Position numbers and translations under genes: made by a program. 64,000 bases of DNA from Actinacidiphila cocklensis. GTDB lineage: Bacteria > Actinomycetota > Actinomycetes > Streptomycetales > Streptomycetaceae. Within the stretch, counting starts at the first letter, position 1. Every line of letters starts with the position of its first letter. The notes under the pieces were generated by a model. It had not been told where the DNA came from, made no database searches, and saw only the letters and a program-made list of their open reading frames with translations. This document shows, one piece after another, positions 17,201 through 26,598 of this stretch. The stretch spans positions 186,001 to 250,000 of the forward strand of contig NZ_CAJSLV010000081.1 in assembly GCF_907177275.1 (NCBI RefSeq), in the 5' to 3' direction.

Positions 17201-17635
17201 CTACTGGTACCAGGCGTCGCCGCCCTCGGCGAGTGAACGGCCCAGGTAGTCCCTCAGGTCTCCTGCGACCCAGCGGCGGCTGTCGGTCTCGTGCTCCCAG
17301 ACGAAGATGTCCGGGCGCTGGGGTGTCTGCACGAAGGCGAACTGATCCCCGCCTCCGTTGTCCCCGAAGAAGAGAAGAGCGTCGAAAGACATGTACAGCT
17401 GGGCGAAGGAGCTGTCGGTGCGGAAGAGAAGGTTCTGGGCAACGATCTGCTCGACGGACCAGACGGTGTCCACCGCGGTGTGCCCGATGATGCCGTCGCA
17501 CTCCAGGAGCAGCTGCCTCAGATCGTCCGGCAGCCCGCGTCCGAGACGATGCTCCGCGTCAGCGAGGGCTGCCACCTCCGCGGGACTCCGGAACCCCGCC
17601 TCATGAAAGACCTCAAGAGCCGCTTCTATCCACAT
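17201..17635 (-). CDS. SMI1/KNR4 family protein
   Basis: A 144-residue protein starting MWIEAALEVFHEAGF at 17635. The SMI1/KNR4 core is seen in AEHRLGRGLPDDLRQLLLEC then DGIIG (the LP.DY/LR..L..NG type motif), LLFFGDNGGGDQFAF and a C-terminal VWEHETDSRRWVAGDLRDYL. In bacteria these domains are common immunity proteins in polymorphic toxin systems and sometimes standalone regulators. No toxin gene is adjacent, so this may be an orphan immunity gene. The longer frame upstream to 17767 overlaps the 132-bp repeat and looks non-coding. Confidence 0.85.
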   Translation of the reverse strand: MWIEAALEVFHEAGFRSPAEVAALADAEHRLGRGLPDDLRQLLLECDGIIGHTAVDTVWSVEQIVAQNLLFRTDSSFAQLYMSFDALLFFGDNGGGDQFAFVQTPQRPDIFVWEHETDSRRWVAGDLRDYLGRSLAEGGDAWYQ

Positions 17636-17698
17636 GTCCCGGAGACTACCCAGCGCCCCGCAGAATCTCGAACGGAGAGGTGGTACCCGGCACGCTAA

Positions 17699-17830
17699 CC
17701 TCGGGCTTTCACGAGCAGGCTTGTGCGGGTCTTGATCAGACAAGCGGAGAGTGTTTCTGACCTGCAACGATGAGACGTTTCGAGGGTCCGGTCAGCTGCA
17801 AGGAGCAACACCTTCCAGGTGAACAAGCGC
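17699..17830 (+). repeat. Direct repeat copy A (132 bp)
   Basis: This copy is roughly three-quarters identical by eye to copy B at 19707-19840 in the same orientation. Shared blocks include CTGACCTGCAACGATG, TCGAGGGTC and TTTCCAGGTGAACAAGCGC (CTTCCAGG here). It probably represents the end of an IS or another mobile element whose transposase is gone. Confidence 0.7.
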
Positions 17831-17835
17831 ATCGG

Positions 17836-18329
17836 GCCGAATCCACCTGTCCGCGCCCCTGTCAGCGGGGCGGGGAGTCTTGCAGGCCGGCGCTGTTCAT
17901 GGCCGGGTTGGACGCGGTGATATCGGCGGCGCTGATGCCGCGGAGCAAGCCGCGTGCTGCGGACGATCCGGGCAAGGTGCCGCCGCACCGACGGAATGTC
18001 ATGAAAGGTCGAGGTTAGACGGCAGCAGCGTTCTGCACGCCGCCCATGAGCGCGAGCTGTCTGTGGGTGACTTCGGCCACCACCGGATACGGGCCGCCAC
18101 CACGCATCGCGGTCTCAGTTCCACGGCCGTCTCCGACACGGTGGCGGTCGTGGCGGACGTCGTCGGAAAGGCGCGTTGTGCATGACCGCGGACCATGCGC
18201 AACTTCCCCACTGCGCGGAATTCGAGCAGGTCTTCATCCCTCTCCCACGCTCGGCAAGCCACTCACGCGGCAACGTCGTGAGCCAGCGGGACCGCTTGGA
18301 GTGCCCATCCTGACAGGTTCCAGGGACGG
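17836..18329. other. Gene-free stretch
   Basis: Nothing recognisable lies between repeat A and the MFS gene. The last part presumably holds the MFS promoter, but no clear -10/-35 pair was found. Confidence 0.4.
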
Positions 18330-19694
18330 GTGGACGCTGCCGCCGCACCTACGGCACAGTTTCGGTCTGTGACCAACGAAGCCGTGGAATCCGAGCCCGC
18401 CACCACGAGCCATAGGTTCTCGTTGTGGCGCAACCGGGACTTCATGCTCCTGTGGAGTGGTCAGACGATCAGCGATGTCGGTTCGGCGGTCACGCAGTTG
18501 GCGATCCCGTTGGCCGCTGTCGTGCTGCTGAAGGCCACCACGCTGCAGATCGGCATTCTGAGCGCCATGGCGACGCTCCCGTTCCTGCTCGTCTCGCTGC
18601 CTGCGGGCGCGATCGTCGACCGCAGGGCAAAGCACAGGCTGATGATGTGGTGCGACATCGGCCGCATGCTGCTGGTCGGCTCTGTCCCGCTCGTCACGAT
18701 CCCCGGCCTCGGCCTGCATCTGACGTACGTCCACCTGCTGGTCGTGGCACTGCTCAACGGCATCCTCACGGTTTTCTTCGACGTCTCTTACCACAGCTAC
18801 CTTCCCGTCCTGCTGGAGCGGGAGGAGCTGATCGACGGCAACAGCAAGCTGGGGACGACGGGATCGTTCGCGCAGTTCGCCGGGCCTTCCATCGGCGGCG
18901 CCCTGATCGCCCTGCTGGGTACGGCCCGCGCCATTGCCACCGACGCCTTCTCGTACGGCCTTTCGGCCCTGTCGCTGTCCCTGATCCGCAGGCCGGAACC
19001 CGCGCCGGAACCGCGCGCCGAGGGACGGAAGCTGCGGCACGAGATAGCCGAGGGCCTGAGTTTCGTCCTCAGGCACCCGATCCTCCGCAAGGTCATCGCG
19101 GCCACCGCGACCTCGAACTTCTCCTCCTCGATCTCCATGGCGATGTCCATGGTCTTCCTGGTCCGCGTCCTGCAGGTGAAACCCGGCTACGTGGGCCTGA
19201 TCTGGTCCCTGACCGCCATCGGCGGCATGGTCGGCGGGATGACGGCCGGGAAGTTGTCCAAGCGTTTCGGCAGCGCACGGCTCATCTGGATCGCACCGCT
19301 GTTCCTGGGACTGCCGGTGCTGCTGCAGCCGCTGGCGCAGCCCGGTTGGGGCGTCATCCTCTATGCGGTCAGCTACTTCTTCTTCAGCTTCTACGCCATC
19401 GTCTACAACATCGCTGCGATCTCCTACCGCCAGGCGATCACCCCGCCGGAACTGCTCGGCCGGATGACCGCCAGCTTCCGCTTCATCGTGTGGGGAACGC
19501 TTCCCATCGGCGCGGCGCTCGGAGGCGTGCTGGGTTCGCAACTCGGCGTCCGCCAGACGATCTGGATCGGCGTCAGCGGGATCTGGCTCTCCGGGTTCTG
19601 GGTCCTTTTCTCGCCGCTGCGCAGGATGCGGGACATCCCCTCCTCGTCTGAAGAGGCGGACAGCGAGTCGATGGAAGCCGAGTTGGTGCAGTAG
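18330..19694 (+). CDS. MFS transporter (EntS-like exporter)
   Basis: A 454-residue integral membrane protein with about 12 hydrophobic segments from residue 30 on. The loop motif PAGAIVDRRAKHRLMMWCDI after the second membrane helix pair is typical of MFS_3/EntS-type drug or siderophore exporters. An acidic Ser/Glu tail (SSSEEADSESMEAE) follows the last helix. It probably exports a small toxic compound or siderophore by proton antiport. Alternative GTG starts (for example at 18369) would shorten only the cytosolic tail. The gene is flanked on both sides by the 132-bp direct repeats, which suggests it moved or was captured as a unit. Confidence 0.92.
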   Translation: MDAAAAPTAQFRSVTNEAVESEPATTSHRFSLWRNRDFMLLWSGQTISDVGSAVTQLAIPLAAVVLLKATTLQIGILSAMATLPFLLVSLPAGAIVDRRAKHRLMMWCDIGRMLLVGSVPLVTIPGLGLHLTYVHLLVVALLNGILTVFFDVSYHSYLPVLLEREELIDGNSKLGTTGSFAQFAGPSIGGALIALLGTARAIATDAFSYGLSALSLSLIRRPEPAPEPRAEGRKLRHEIAEGLSFVLRHPILRKVIAATATSNFSSSISMAMSMVFLVRVLQVKPGYVGLIWSLTAIGGMVGGMTAGKLSKRFGSARLIWIAPLFLGLPVLLQPLAQPGWGVILYAVSYFFFSFYAIVYNIAAISYRQAITPPELLGRMTASFRFIVWGTLPIGAALGGVLGSQLGVRQTIWIGVSGIWLSGFWVLFSPLRRMRDIPSSSEEADSESMEAELVQ

Positions 19695-19706
19695 CTTCCG
19701 GGATAG

Positions 19707-19840
19707 CCTCGGGGCTTCACGAGCGGTGACTGTTCGAGACTTGATCAAATGAATGAGAGTGCTGCTGACCTGCAACGATGGGACTTGTCGAGGGTCGTGT
19801 CATGCGCAAGGAAAGAAGCACTTTCCAGGTGAACAAGCGC
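19707..19840 (+). repeat. Direct repeat copy B (134 bp)
   Basis: Second copy of the repeat at 17699-17830, starting 13 bp after the MFS stop codon. It has the same orientation and shares CTGACCTGCAACGATG and CCAGGTGAACAAGCGC. The remaining 160 bp up to the aquaporin gene contains nothing recognisable. Confidence 0.7.
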
Positions 19841-20003
19841 TCCTCCGCGAGTCTTTGGACCTTGTGCGGGCCGCACGCGCGATGCTGCCGAACGGGGTGG
19901 CGGATATCCCCGCATGAGCCCGCCCGTCGCTCGCTTACGAAGATCTGCGGCAGGCGCGCGTCTTTCGCAGCAGACGACTGGCTTCCCATCGGTGATCGAG
20001 CGT

Positions 20004-20822
20004 TCACTGCGCCCCCCGCCGCGGCCGGCCATCACGCCCGGAGGGTCGACTGGCTTCTCTGCTTGCCACATTTGCCACATAAAGGCAGTTCTCGAAGTTG
20101 CACGTATAGGACGAATCGTGAAAAAGCTTACCGCAGGGGATGATCCGATTTCGGAAGAGTGTCGCGGCAGCCACCGCCCCTATGGAGGGTCCGACAAAGT
20201 AGATCCAGAGAGTTGCCCACAATTCCTCGAGTAGCGCAGGACCAAAACTGCGAGCCGGGTTTAGGCTGGCTCCGGAGTAGGGGAATGAGAAAAACGCGAG
20301 GAAGATGCCGAAAAGGCCACCTGCCGCAGCGGTAAAGTGCGCGATCCTGGGTCTTATGATAAATGTCAGGATGAGCGACATGAAGAGGAAGGTTGCCAGC
20401 GTCTCGATTCCAAGGGCTACCCATATGCCGGCGTGCCCCGGAAGCGTGGCTCCGAGGCGGACGTTGGAAGCTCGCGCGCCCCAGACGAACCTCACCGCTG
20501 CCGTGCCCGCGACGGCCCCGGCGAACTGCGCGACGATGTACGCAACGGCGGCTTTCGTCGTGAGTTTGCCCAGTCTGAAGAATGCCAGGGTAACGGCAGG
20601 ATTTATGTGACCGCCGCTGATGCGGCCGAGTGGCGAATAAATGATCACAGTTGCCGATGCAGAGAAAAGAAGAACGCTCAAGAATCTCCTGATGTAGTCG
20701 TTCGGAACCAGCGTGAGCAGGGGTGACCCGGAAGAGAAATTGAAAATAGCAGCGCTGAGGCCGCATGCGAGCAGTAGGGCGGTGCCCAGGAATTCCGCGA
20801 TAATTTCGCGCCGCCCGATCAC
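20004..20822 (-). CDS. MIP family aquaporin
   Basis: A channel of about 272 residues with six membrane segments. Both pore motifs are present: GGHINPAVT (about residue 70) and GASLNPARSFGPAL (about 190). It conducts water or small neutral solutes such as glycerol or arsenite. The chosen GTG at 20822 (VIGRREIIAEFLG) follows a GGGGAG site about 10 nt upstream; the longer frame to 20972 adds a low-quality 50-residue leader. After the last helix comes a tail with C-x5-H-x6-C-x4-C (PCGKLFHDSSYTCNFENC), possibly metal- or thiol-binding. The last 30 residues look like run-on past the original end. It lies downstream of thioredoxin reductase on the same strand. Confidence 0.9.
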   Translation of the reverse strand: MIGRREIIAEFLGTALLLACGLSAAIFNFSSGSPLLTLVPNDYIRRFLSVLLFSASATVIIYSPLGRISGGHINPAVTLAFFRLGKLTTKAAVAYIVAQFAGAVAGTAAVRFVWGARASNVRLGATLPGHAGIWVALGIETLATFLFMSLILTFIIRPRIAHFTAAAGGLFGIFLAFFSFPYSGASLNPARSFGPALLEELWATLWIYFVGPSIGAVAAATLFRNRIIPCGKLFHDSSYTCNFENCLYVANVASREASRPSGRDGRPRRGAQ

Positions 20823-20999
20823 TGCACTGCCACTCCCCACTGATTTCTGCCGGGCGCCAGTTGTCGAGTCCCGGAATGCGGCCCGGTGCGGATGGTCAAT
20901 TCGGGTACTCGGACCCTCCAAGCGGCTCCTCGCTCCGGACACCGGCGCGGCAGGGCTGGTGCAGAACCGCATGTCGTGAAAACCGACCCGGGTCGACGG

Positions 21000-21995
21000 T
21001 CAGTGCACGAGTTCAGCAACGGCGACTGCCTCGAGACGCGCTTCCTCGGGGCTGGCGCAGTCATCCAATGCCGCTAGATACCGCTCAGCGTCCAGGGCGG
21101 CGGCGCATCCGATTCCCGATGCGAGGATCGCCTGCCGGTACTCGTGGTCGACGACATCGCCGCACGCGAACACGCCGTCCAGGTTGGTCAGCGTGGAGCG
21201 GCCGTGTACCGCGATGTAGCCGGCGTGGTCCAGAGCGACGCTTCCCTTGACGAGGCCGACCTGGGGGTCGTGTCCGATGGCGACAAAAAGACCAGTGACC
21301 GGCAGTTCGGTCTCCTCCCCGCTCCGAACGTCCCGCAGGCGCACGCCGGTGACCTTGTCCTGCCCCAGGATGTCGACGACCTCGCTGTTCCATTCGAAGA
21401 CGATCTTGTCGTTGCGGCGTGCCCGCTGCCGCATGATCTTGGAGGCCCGCAGGCTGTCGCGGCGGTGCACTACGGTGACCTTGCGTGCGAATTTCGTGAG
21501 AAATGTCGCCTCCTCCATAGCGGAGTCCCCGCCGCCGACGACTGCGATGTCCTGGTCGCGGAAGAAGAAGCCGTCGCAGGTGGCACACCAGCTCACGCCG
21601 CGCCCGGTCAGCCGCTTCTCGTTCTCCAGCCCCAACTCGCGATAGTGGGATCCCATCGCCAGGATCACGGTTCTTGCCCGATGGATCGTCCCGGTGCTGT
21701 CGACCAGCTTCTTGACCTCGTCCTCAAGCGCGGCCTCGACAACATCATCGACCACGAAGTCCGTGCCGAACCGCTCGGCCTGCGCCCGCATCTTCTCCAT
21801 GAGGTCCGGCCCTAGCACACCGTCAGGGAAACCCGGGAAGTTCTCCACTTCGGTGGTGTTCATGAGCGCGCCTCCGGCGGCGATGGCCCCTTCGAACACC
21901 AGGGGATTCAGGCCGGCGCGCGCTGCATACAGGGCTGCGGTATAGCCGGCGGGACCGGAACCGATGATGATGACCTCGCGGACGGCGTCAGTCAC
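21000..21995 (-). CDS. trxB: Thioredoxin reductase
   Basis: A 331-residue flavoprotein that passes electrons from NADPH to thioredoxin. The FAD motif [17 protein letters not shown] lies at residues 12-28, the redox-active CATC at 137-140, the NADPH motif [15 protein letters not shown] at about 152-166 and the second FAD motif [10 protein letters not shown] near 285. Length and motif order are normal. It starts at a GTG at 21995. It lies 178 bp ahead of an aquaporin on the same strand. A thioredoxin reductase with an aquaporin is reminiscent of arsenic-response loci, but no arsR, arsC or arsB is seen, so the role stays open. This is probably an accessory copy, as no trxA is nearby. Confidence 0.92.
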   Translation of the reverse strand: MTDAVREVIIIGSGPAGYTAALYAARAGLNPLVFEGAIAAGGALMNTTEVENFPGFPDGVLGPDLMEKMRAQAERFGTDFVVDDVVEAALEDEVKKLVDSTGTIHRARTVILAMGSHYRELGLENEKRLTGRGVSWCATCDGFFFRDQDIAVVGGGDSAMEEATFLTKFARKVTVVHRRDSLRASKIMRQRARRNDKIVFEWNSEVVDILGQDKVTGVRLRDVRSGEETELPVTGLFVAIGHDPQVGLVKGSVALDHAGYIAVHGRSTLTNLDGVFACGDVVDHEYRQAILASGIGCAAALDAERYLAALDDCASPEEARLEAVAVAELVH

Positions 21996-22004
21996 GTTGA
22001 TCGC

Positions 22005-22369
22005 CTACTTGATGAATCGAGAGGGGATCAGCCGGTTCCTCATGGGGGCGAGGACCCACCGTCCCTGGCGTGGCGTCCGCGGGAGGTTCAGCCTGGCGTA
22101 CGCCTGTTCGATCACCACGGGGTAGCGGGCCTCGGGTGAGCGGTCGTACTCGACGAAAGCCGCCGCGGCATCGGCGCCGACTGCCAGTTCTCGCACCAGC
22201 CTGTCATGGGTGCCCGCGTTGCCGAGGATCCAGCCTCCGCCGTGCACGTACAGGATGATCGGGCAGCCCGGAGGCGGCACCGACCGGCTTGACTACGCGC
22301 ACCCGCACGTCGCCTACGTGTCGCGCCAGCGATTCCTTGGGCTGCCGACTCGAGAACGGGCTTGCCCAT
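22005..22369 (-). pseudogene. HSL-type alpha/beta hydrolase remnant
   Basis: A good ribosome site (GGAGAGAC) and ATG at 22369 open MGKPVLESAAQGIAGA. A deletion and frameshift follow. The frame from 22280 then reads IILYVHGGGWILGNAGTHDR and LVRELAVGADAAAAFVEYD, the oxyanion-hole HGGGW block of hormone-sensitive-lipase-like esterases. The nucleophile GDSAG and His regions are absent. It aligns block by block with the intact gene at 52093-53064 (RELAVGA, SPE.RYPV.IEQ.YA), so it is a decayed paralogue. Its stop lies just upstream of trxB. Confidence 0.8.
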
Positions 22370-22736
22370 CGTCTCTCCTTGCTGCTGGGCCCGCAGTTCC
22401 GTGCCCGCGCTCAGAGGACGGACGACCTTGCCGGAGCGCAGGATCCCCCTTGGCCAGTCTGACGCCCGCGATGATGAAGCGCATCCGGGGCGACGTGAAC
22501 AGGCGCTCACACTCCCGGGACAGCTTTTCCAGTCACCCAACGGCCGCGTCGTACGGACAGTCGCAGACCTCGAATCAGGGCCAGGGCAGCGGACTCATGC
22601 CTGGGCAGCTGACTCAGCGCGGCACGTCCTATTCGTTCAGCGCGCCTTCCTGCTGTGCATCCTTCACACAAGAGCCGGACCAGGACCGGTCAGCGCCTGT
22701 TCGACTTCCCCGGTATGGAGAGTGCAGGCTGACCGC
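22370..22736. other. Gene-free stretch
   Basis: No gene is recognised. One minus-strand frame contains SPRMRFIIAGVRLAKG, perhaps the C-terminal end of a lost enzyme, directly upstream of the hydrolase remnant. Confidence 0.35.
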
Positions 22737-23180
22737 TCAGCCGACCGGGCTGACGCCCTCCTGGAAGACGTTGATGAAATTTCCGTCGTTGTCCCTTATC
22801 GCGGTGGAGATGCTTCCGTCGCCGAGGTCCATCTGCTCCCACACGATCGTGACGCCCAGCTCGCGGAAGGTCTGCGTGACGCTGCCCAGGTCGTCCACGC
22901 GGAAGACGAGGGCCTTGTTGCCGATCGGCCGGATGTGGGCGGGCGGCTCCGCGGTCAGCTCAGGGATCCGGAAGCCGTCGGCGGGCTGGAGCAGCTCGAG
23001 CCGGAAGCCGGGGCCCTGCAGGAAGGCCACGTCAGCGCCGATGGCGTCGAAGCGGGACCTCGCCAGCAGCGTGAGGCCGAACACCCGGTTCCACCAGCTG
23101 ATGGAAGCGTCGAGGTCGCTGACGGTCGTCGTGACGTTGTGCAGGCTGTAGGAGAAGCGCGGCTGGTCGCTGGTGGTCAT
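22737..23180 (-). CDS. VOC family (glyoxalase-like) protein
   Basis: A 147-residue protein with the paired beta-alpha-beta-beta-beta vicinal-oxygen-chelate fold. The first module is YSLHNVTTTVSDLDASISWW through FRLELLQP; the second is NKALVFRVDDLGSVTQTFRE to AIRDNDGNFINVFQEG. The metal-ligand positions (His near residue 12, Glu in RLELLQ, last-strand region) are partly conserved. Functions range from glyoxalase and dioxygenase activity to antibiotic binding. The ATG at 23180 has an AAGGA site 8 nt upstream; the longer frame is not needed. It is transcribed in the same direction as the MOSC-reductase gene upstream. Confidence 0.88.
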   Translation of the reverse strand: MTTSDQPRFSYSLHNVTTTVSDLDASISWWNRVFGLTLLARSRFDAIGADVAFLQGPGFRLELLQPADGFRIPELTAEPPAHIRPIGNKALVFRVDDLGSVTQTFRELGVTIVWEQMDLGDGSISTAIRDNDGNFINVFQEGVSPVG

Positions 23181-23364
23181 GGTGATCCTTCGTTGAACTG
23201 CGGTGGGGCCCCGGCTGTGAGCGCACGTGAGGTGCAAATCGCGATGCCGGCACACCGGAGTGCGCGGGCGCCGAGGAATGCGAATTGGCGTCACTGAGCG
23301 TGACCACGCAATGGAGCGATGATCGGTGCCGGCAGCGGGTGCAGCGGGCGGGCGTACCGCACAC

Positions 23365-25143
23365 TCACAGGTCCAGAACGACCTCTCCGGCGGGTTTGGA
23401 GCAACAGATCAGGATGTTGCCATCGCCCGGGGGCTCCACGGGATCGGGAGAGTAGTCGACGGACCCGGACATCAGGGCGAGTTCACAGGTGTGGCAGACG
23501 CCGGTGCGGCACGACCACTGGACCGGTACGTCGCAGGCCTCGGCGAGTTCGAGCAACGACTCCTGGGCGTCGTTCCAGGGGACGTTCAGGCCGCTGCGAG
23601 CGAACGACACCTGTGGGCCGGCGCCTGCCGGACCCGCGGGTTGGTGGGGCGCGGCTGCCGCAGCGGCGCCTTTGATCCCGGGGGTGATGGCAGCGCCTGA
23701 GCCGAAGATCTCGGTGTGGACGCGGGAGGCGTCAAGGCCGTAGTCCACGAGCGCGGCGGTGAGGCTGTCCATGAAGGCGGTCGGCCCGCACAGGTACGCG
23801 TCGGCGTCGGTCGGCAAGCCGAGCCGGCGGACCGGCTCGGGCGCCAGTCGGCCGGTTGCGGCGTAGTCGACACCCTGCCGGTCGGCGCTGTTGGGTTTGC
23901 TGTAGTAGACGGTCGACCGTGCGTCGGGGAGTGCCGAGACCAGGTCGTGGCTTTCCTGTGCGAAGGGGTGCTCGGTGCCGTCGCGGGCTCCGTGCAGCCA
24001 CCACACCGGGCGGGTGGAGCGGTCGCGTGCGAGGGCGTGCAGCATGGCCAGGACCGGGGTTGCGCCGACACCTGCGGACAGCAGGAGCACGGGGTTGTCA
24101 CCGTCGGCCAGGCAGAACGTGCCGCGGGGCGCTGCGGCTTCCAGCCGGTCGCCGACGCGGATATGGGCGCGCAGCTCGTTGCTGGCGGCGCCGTGCGGTT
24201 CGACCTTCACGCTGATCCGGTACGTGCCGGTGCCCGGCTCGCCGGAAAGCGAGTAGCTGCGGATGAGGGGCGGAGCGCCGCCTTCGGGCTGGACCTTGAC
24301 GGTGATGAACTGGCCCGGAAGGGCGGCCGGGAGCTCCGAGCCGTCGGCGGCAGCCAGACGCAGGGAGAACACGCTCCGGCTCTCGGGCTGGATGTGGGTG
24401 ACGGTCAGCGGGCGGAAGCCGGGCCAGGCGGGCGGTGGCGCGGTGGCTGCGGCGTTGAGCCCGGCGCTTCCGGAAGAACCCCCGGCTTCCTGGCTGTCGT
24501 CCTGGTCCAGGAGGGTCTTCATGGATTCTTGCCAGCCGGGGCTGAGGGCGGGGATCCGCAGTGCCCTCTCGACCTGTTCGCGGGTGTGGCCCGGCAGGTA
24601 GAGCACCCGGTCGAGCTCTTCGACGCTCATGGCCTCCGGGCCGGTGGACTCCTTGACGATGTCCTGCCCGGCCTCGACCTCGCCTTCCTCGATGACGCGC
24701 AGGTAGAAGCCGGGGCGGTGGTGGGCGACGAGCAGTGCCGCCATCTGGGGCTCGCCCATGCGCAGACCCACCCGATAGCAGGTGACTCGCGGCTGGGTGA
24801 CCTCGAACAGGGCTCCGCCGATGCGGTAACGGTCGCCGATGCAGACTTCGTCGTCGGGCAGGCCGTCGACGGTGAAGTTCTCGCCGAACGCGCCGGGGGC
24901 AAGCTCGTCGCGCCCCAGCTTCTTCTCCCAGAAGCGATAGGAGTCGAGCTGGTAGACCAGCACCGCACGCTGCTCACCGCCGTGCCCGCCGAGATCTCCC
25001 TGGCCGTCGCCGTCGATGTTCAGCCGCCGCACCATCCGCGGCCCGGCCACGGTCTGCTTGTAGACGCCGGTGTGCACGGTCTTACCGTGCCAGGGAACGT
25101 CTTTCGGCATCCCGACATTGACTGCTGTCAGTGTGGCCACCAC
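23365..25143 (-). CDS. MOSC domain - ferredoxin-NADPH reductase fusion
   Basis: A 592-residue three-part redox protein. Residues 1-170 form a MOSC domain (YiiM-like, with DGDGQGDLGGHGGEQRAVLV, FGENFTVDG and the conserved Cys in QPRVTCYRVGLRMG). Residues about 240-470 form a flavodoxin-reductase-like FAD/NAD(P)H module (RSYSLSGEP for flavin, GVGATPVLAMLHAL for nucleotide, YLCGPTAFMD). Residues about 500-592 form a plant-type [2Fe-2S] ferredoxin (CRTGVCHTCEL and a final Cys in LICCSKP). MOSC proteins can bind molybdenum cofactor and reduce N-hydroxylated compounds; the fused reductase supplies electrons. It may detoxify hydroxylamino compounds. It shares direction with the VOC and hydrolase genes. 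Confidence 0.92.
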   Translation of the reverse strand: MVATLTAVNVGMPKDVPWHGKTVHTGVYKQTVAGPRMVRRLNIDGDGQGDLGGHGGEQRAVLVYQLDSYRFWEKKLGRDELAPGAFGENFTVDGLPDDEVCIGDRYRIGGALFEVTQPRVTCYRVGLRMGEPQMAALLVAHHRPGFYLRVIEEGEVEAGQDIVKESTGPEAMSVEELDRVLYLPGHTREQVERALRIPALSPGWQESMKTLLDQDDSQEAGGSSGSAGLNAAATAPPPAWPGFRPLTVTHIQPESRSVFSLRLAAADGSELPAALPGQFITVKVQPEGGAPPLIRSYSLSGEPGTGTYRISVKVEPHGAASNELRAHIRVGDRLEAAAPRGTFCLADGDNPVLLLSAGVGATPVLAMLHALARDRSTRPVWWLHGARDGTEHPFAQESHDLVSALPDARSTVYYSKPNSADRQGVDYAATGRLAPEPVRRLGLPTDADAYLCGPTAFMDSLTAALVDYGLDASRVHTEIFGSGAAITPGIKGAAAAAAPHQPAGPAGAGPQVSFARSGLNVPWNDAQESLLELAEACDVPVQWSCRTGVCHTCELALMSGSVDYSPDPVEPPGDGNILICCSKPAGEVVLDL

Positions 25144-25251
25144 GCCGCCTTCCCTGGGACGCGCTCACCGTGCCGCTGCGGCCGGGAGGCGCACCTTCTC
25201 AACCGCCGCGTCCGCTGACGGACTGCCGGCGCGGATGTGTCTGGCTGCGGC

Positions 25252-26118
25252 CTACGTGAGGACGCGTCCGAGGAATCCGTGGATGTATCCGCTGATCGCG
25301 TCCAAGTGCGTCTCGAGGGCGAAGTGACCGGCGGGCAGCAGGTGGACTTCGGCGTCGGGCAGGTCACGGGAGAAAGCCCGCGCGCCGTCCGGCCCGAATA
25401 TCTCGTCACGCTCGCCCCAGACCGCGAGCAGCGGCACCTGGCTCGTGCGGAAGTACTCCTGCAGTTTCGGATAGCCGTCGATGTTCGTGGGGTAGTCACG
25501 GAACAGCGCCAGCTGGATCTCGTCGTTGCCGGGCCGTTCCAGCAGGAGCTGGTCGAGGGTCCAGGTGTCGGGGCTGACGAGGCTGGTGTCGGACGCGCCG
25601 TTCTCGTACTGCCAACGTGTCGTGCTGGGGCTGAACTTGGCCCGCGCGCCCGGCTCCGTCTCACGGCTGGGATCGGTGGCGTAGGCGAACAGGTCGTCCC
25701 AGAAGGGCTTGGCGAAGCCCTCCATGTAGGCGTTGCCGCTCTGCGAGATGATCGCGCTGACGTCGAAGGAAGGGTCGAGCGCCAGGCGCCAGCCGATCGG
25801 CGCTCCGTAGTCGTGCACGTAGATGGCGAAGCGTTTGATGCCCAACTGGTTGAGAAGTCCCGCAGTGATGCTTGCCAGATTGTCGAAGGTGTAGTCGAAC
25901 GCGTCCACCTTGGGCATGGCCGAGTGGCCGTATCCGATGTGGTCGGTGGCGATCACGTGATAGTCATCGGCCAGCGCGGGGACGAGGTGGCGGAACATGT
26001 GCGAGCTGCTCGGGAATCCGTGGAGCAACAGCACGACCGGTGCGTCGCTGGGACCCGCTTCTCGGTAGAAGACCTTCTGGCCGTTGACGGTTGCCGACTT
26101 GTGTCGCGTGGGGAGCAC
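25252..26118 (-). CDS. Alpha/beta hydrolase with Asp nucleophile
   Basis: A 288-residue alpha/beta hydrolase of the haloalkane dehalogenase/epoxide hydrolase branch. The oxyanion segment is LLHGFPSSSHMFRHL (about residues 31-45). The nucleophile elbow is VHDYGAPIGW with Asp103 in place of Ser. The acid and His regions are AVWGERDEIFG (about 238) and LPAGHFALETH (about 265). Asp nucleophiles form alkyl-enzyme esters and open halides or epoxides with water. The physiological substrate is unknown. A start at ATG 26118 gives full length. It lies 108 bp upstream of the MOSC-reductase gene, in the same direction, so the genes may share a transcript. Confidence 0.9.
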   Translation of the reverse strand: MLPTRHKSATVNGQKVFYREAGPSDAPVVLLLHGFPSSSHMFRHLVPALADDYHVIATDHIGYGHSAMPKVDAFDYTFDNLASITAGLLNQLGIKRFAIYVHDYGAPIGWRLALDPSFDVSAIISQSGNAYMEGFAKPFWDDLFAYATDPSRETEPGARAKFSPSTTRWQYENGASDTSLVSPDTWTLDQLLLERPGNDEIQLALFRDYPTNIDGYPKLQEYFRTSQVPLLAVWGERDEIFGPDGARAFSRDLPDAEVHLLPAGHFALETHLDAISGYIHGFLGRVLT

Positions 26119-26598
26119 ATCAACCTCCTGCGCCGTCCGGCGCGGAAATGCGTCAAATCCACCCGCTTGCGGCTCACTCGATGCATGCAGCGAAGGGGCG
26201 GTCGTCGCGGAGCCCCGGGGGCGATTCTCCCCCTAGGCGATGTTATGGCCCCGCGGCAGATGACGCCGACTGCCACCTCCCACGCTAACCCTGACCTTCG
26301 GGAGGGACAACGCGACACAACAACATCAGGGATCTCCCGGCCCGCGAGCGGTGCGCGAAATGACAGAAGCCGACACCTTGTGGAATGAGAAGATTCCATA
26401 GCGTCACGACAGGCCGTCGCAGGCCGCCCCGATCTACGCCTCTCCCGTGGAGTGATTCTGATCGTTTCAGGCAGTGTCATCACCTTCACGGCGCTGTTCT
26501 GCGGCGGCTGTGCGGCTACGCTGGGGAGCGAAGGTTTCTGAGAACCAGCGCGCGACAACGCGATGTCCGTGGCCTGCTTCGGCGCGGTATGGGCATCA
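26119..26598. other. Gene-free intergenic region
   Basis: A 480-bp stretch between the divergent hydrolase and FMN-protein genes. No gene, RNA or clear terminator is seen, though it must contain both promoters. The tandem 12-bp repeats described separately lie immediately to its right. Confidence 0.4.
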
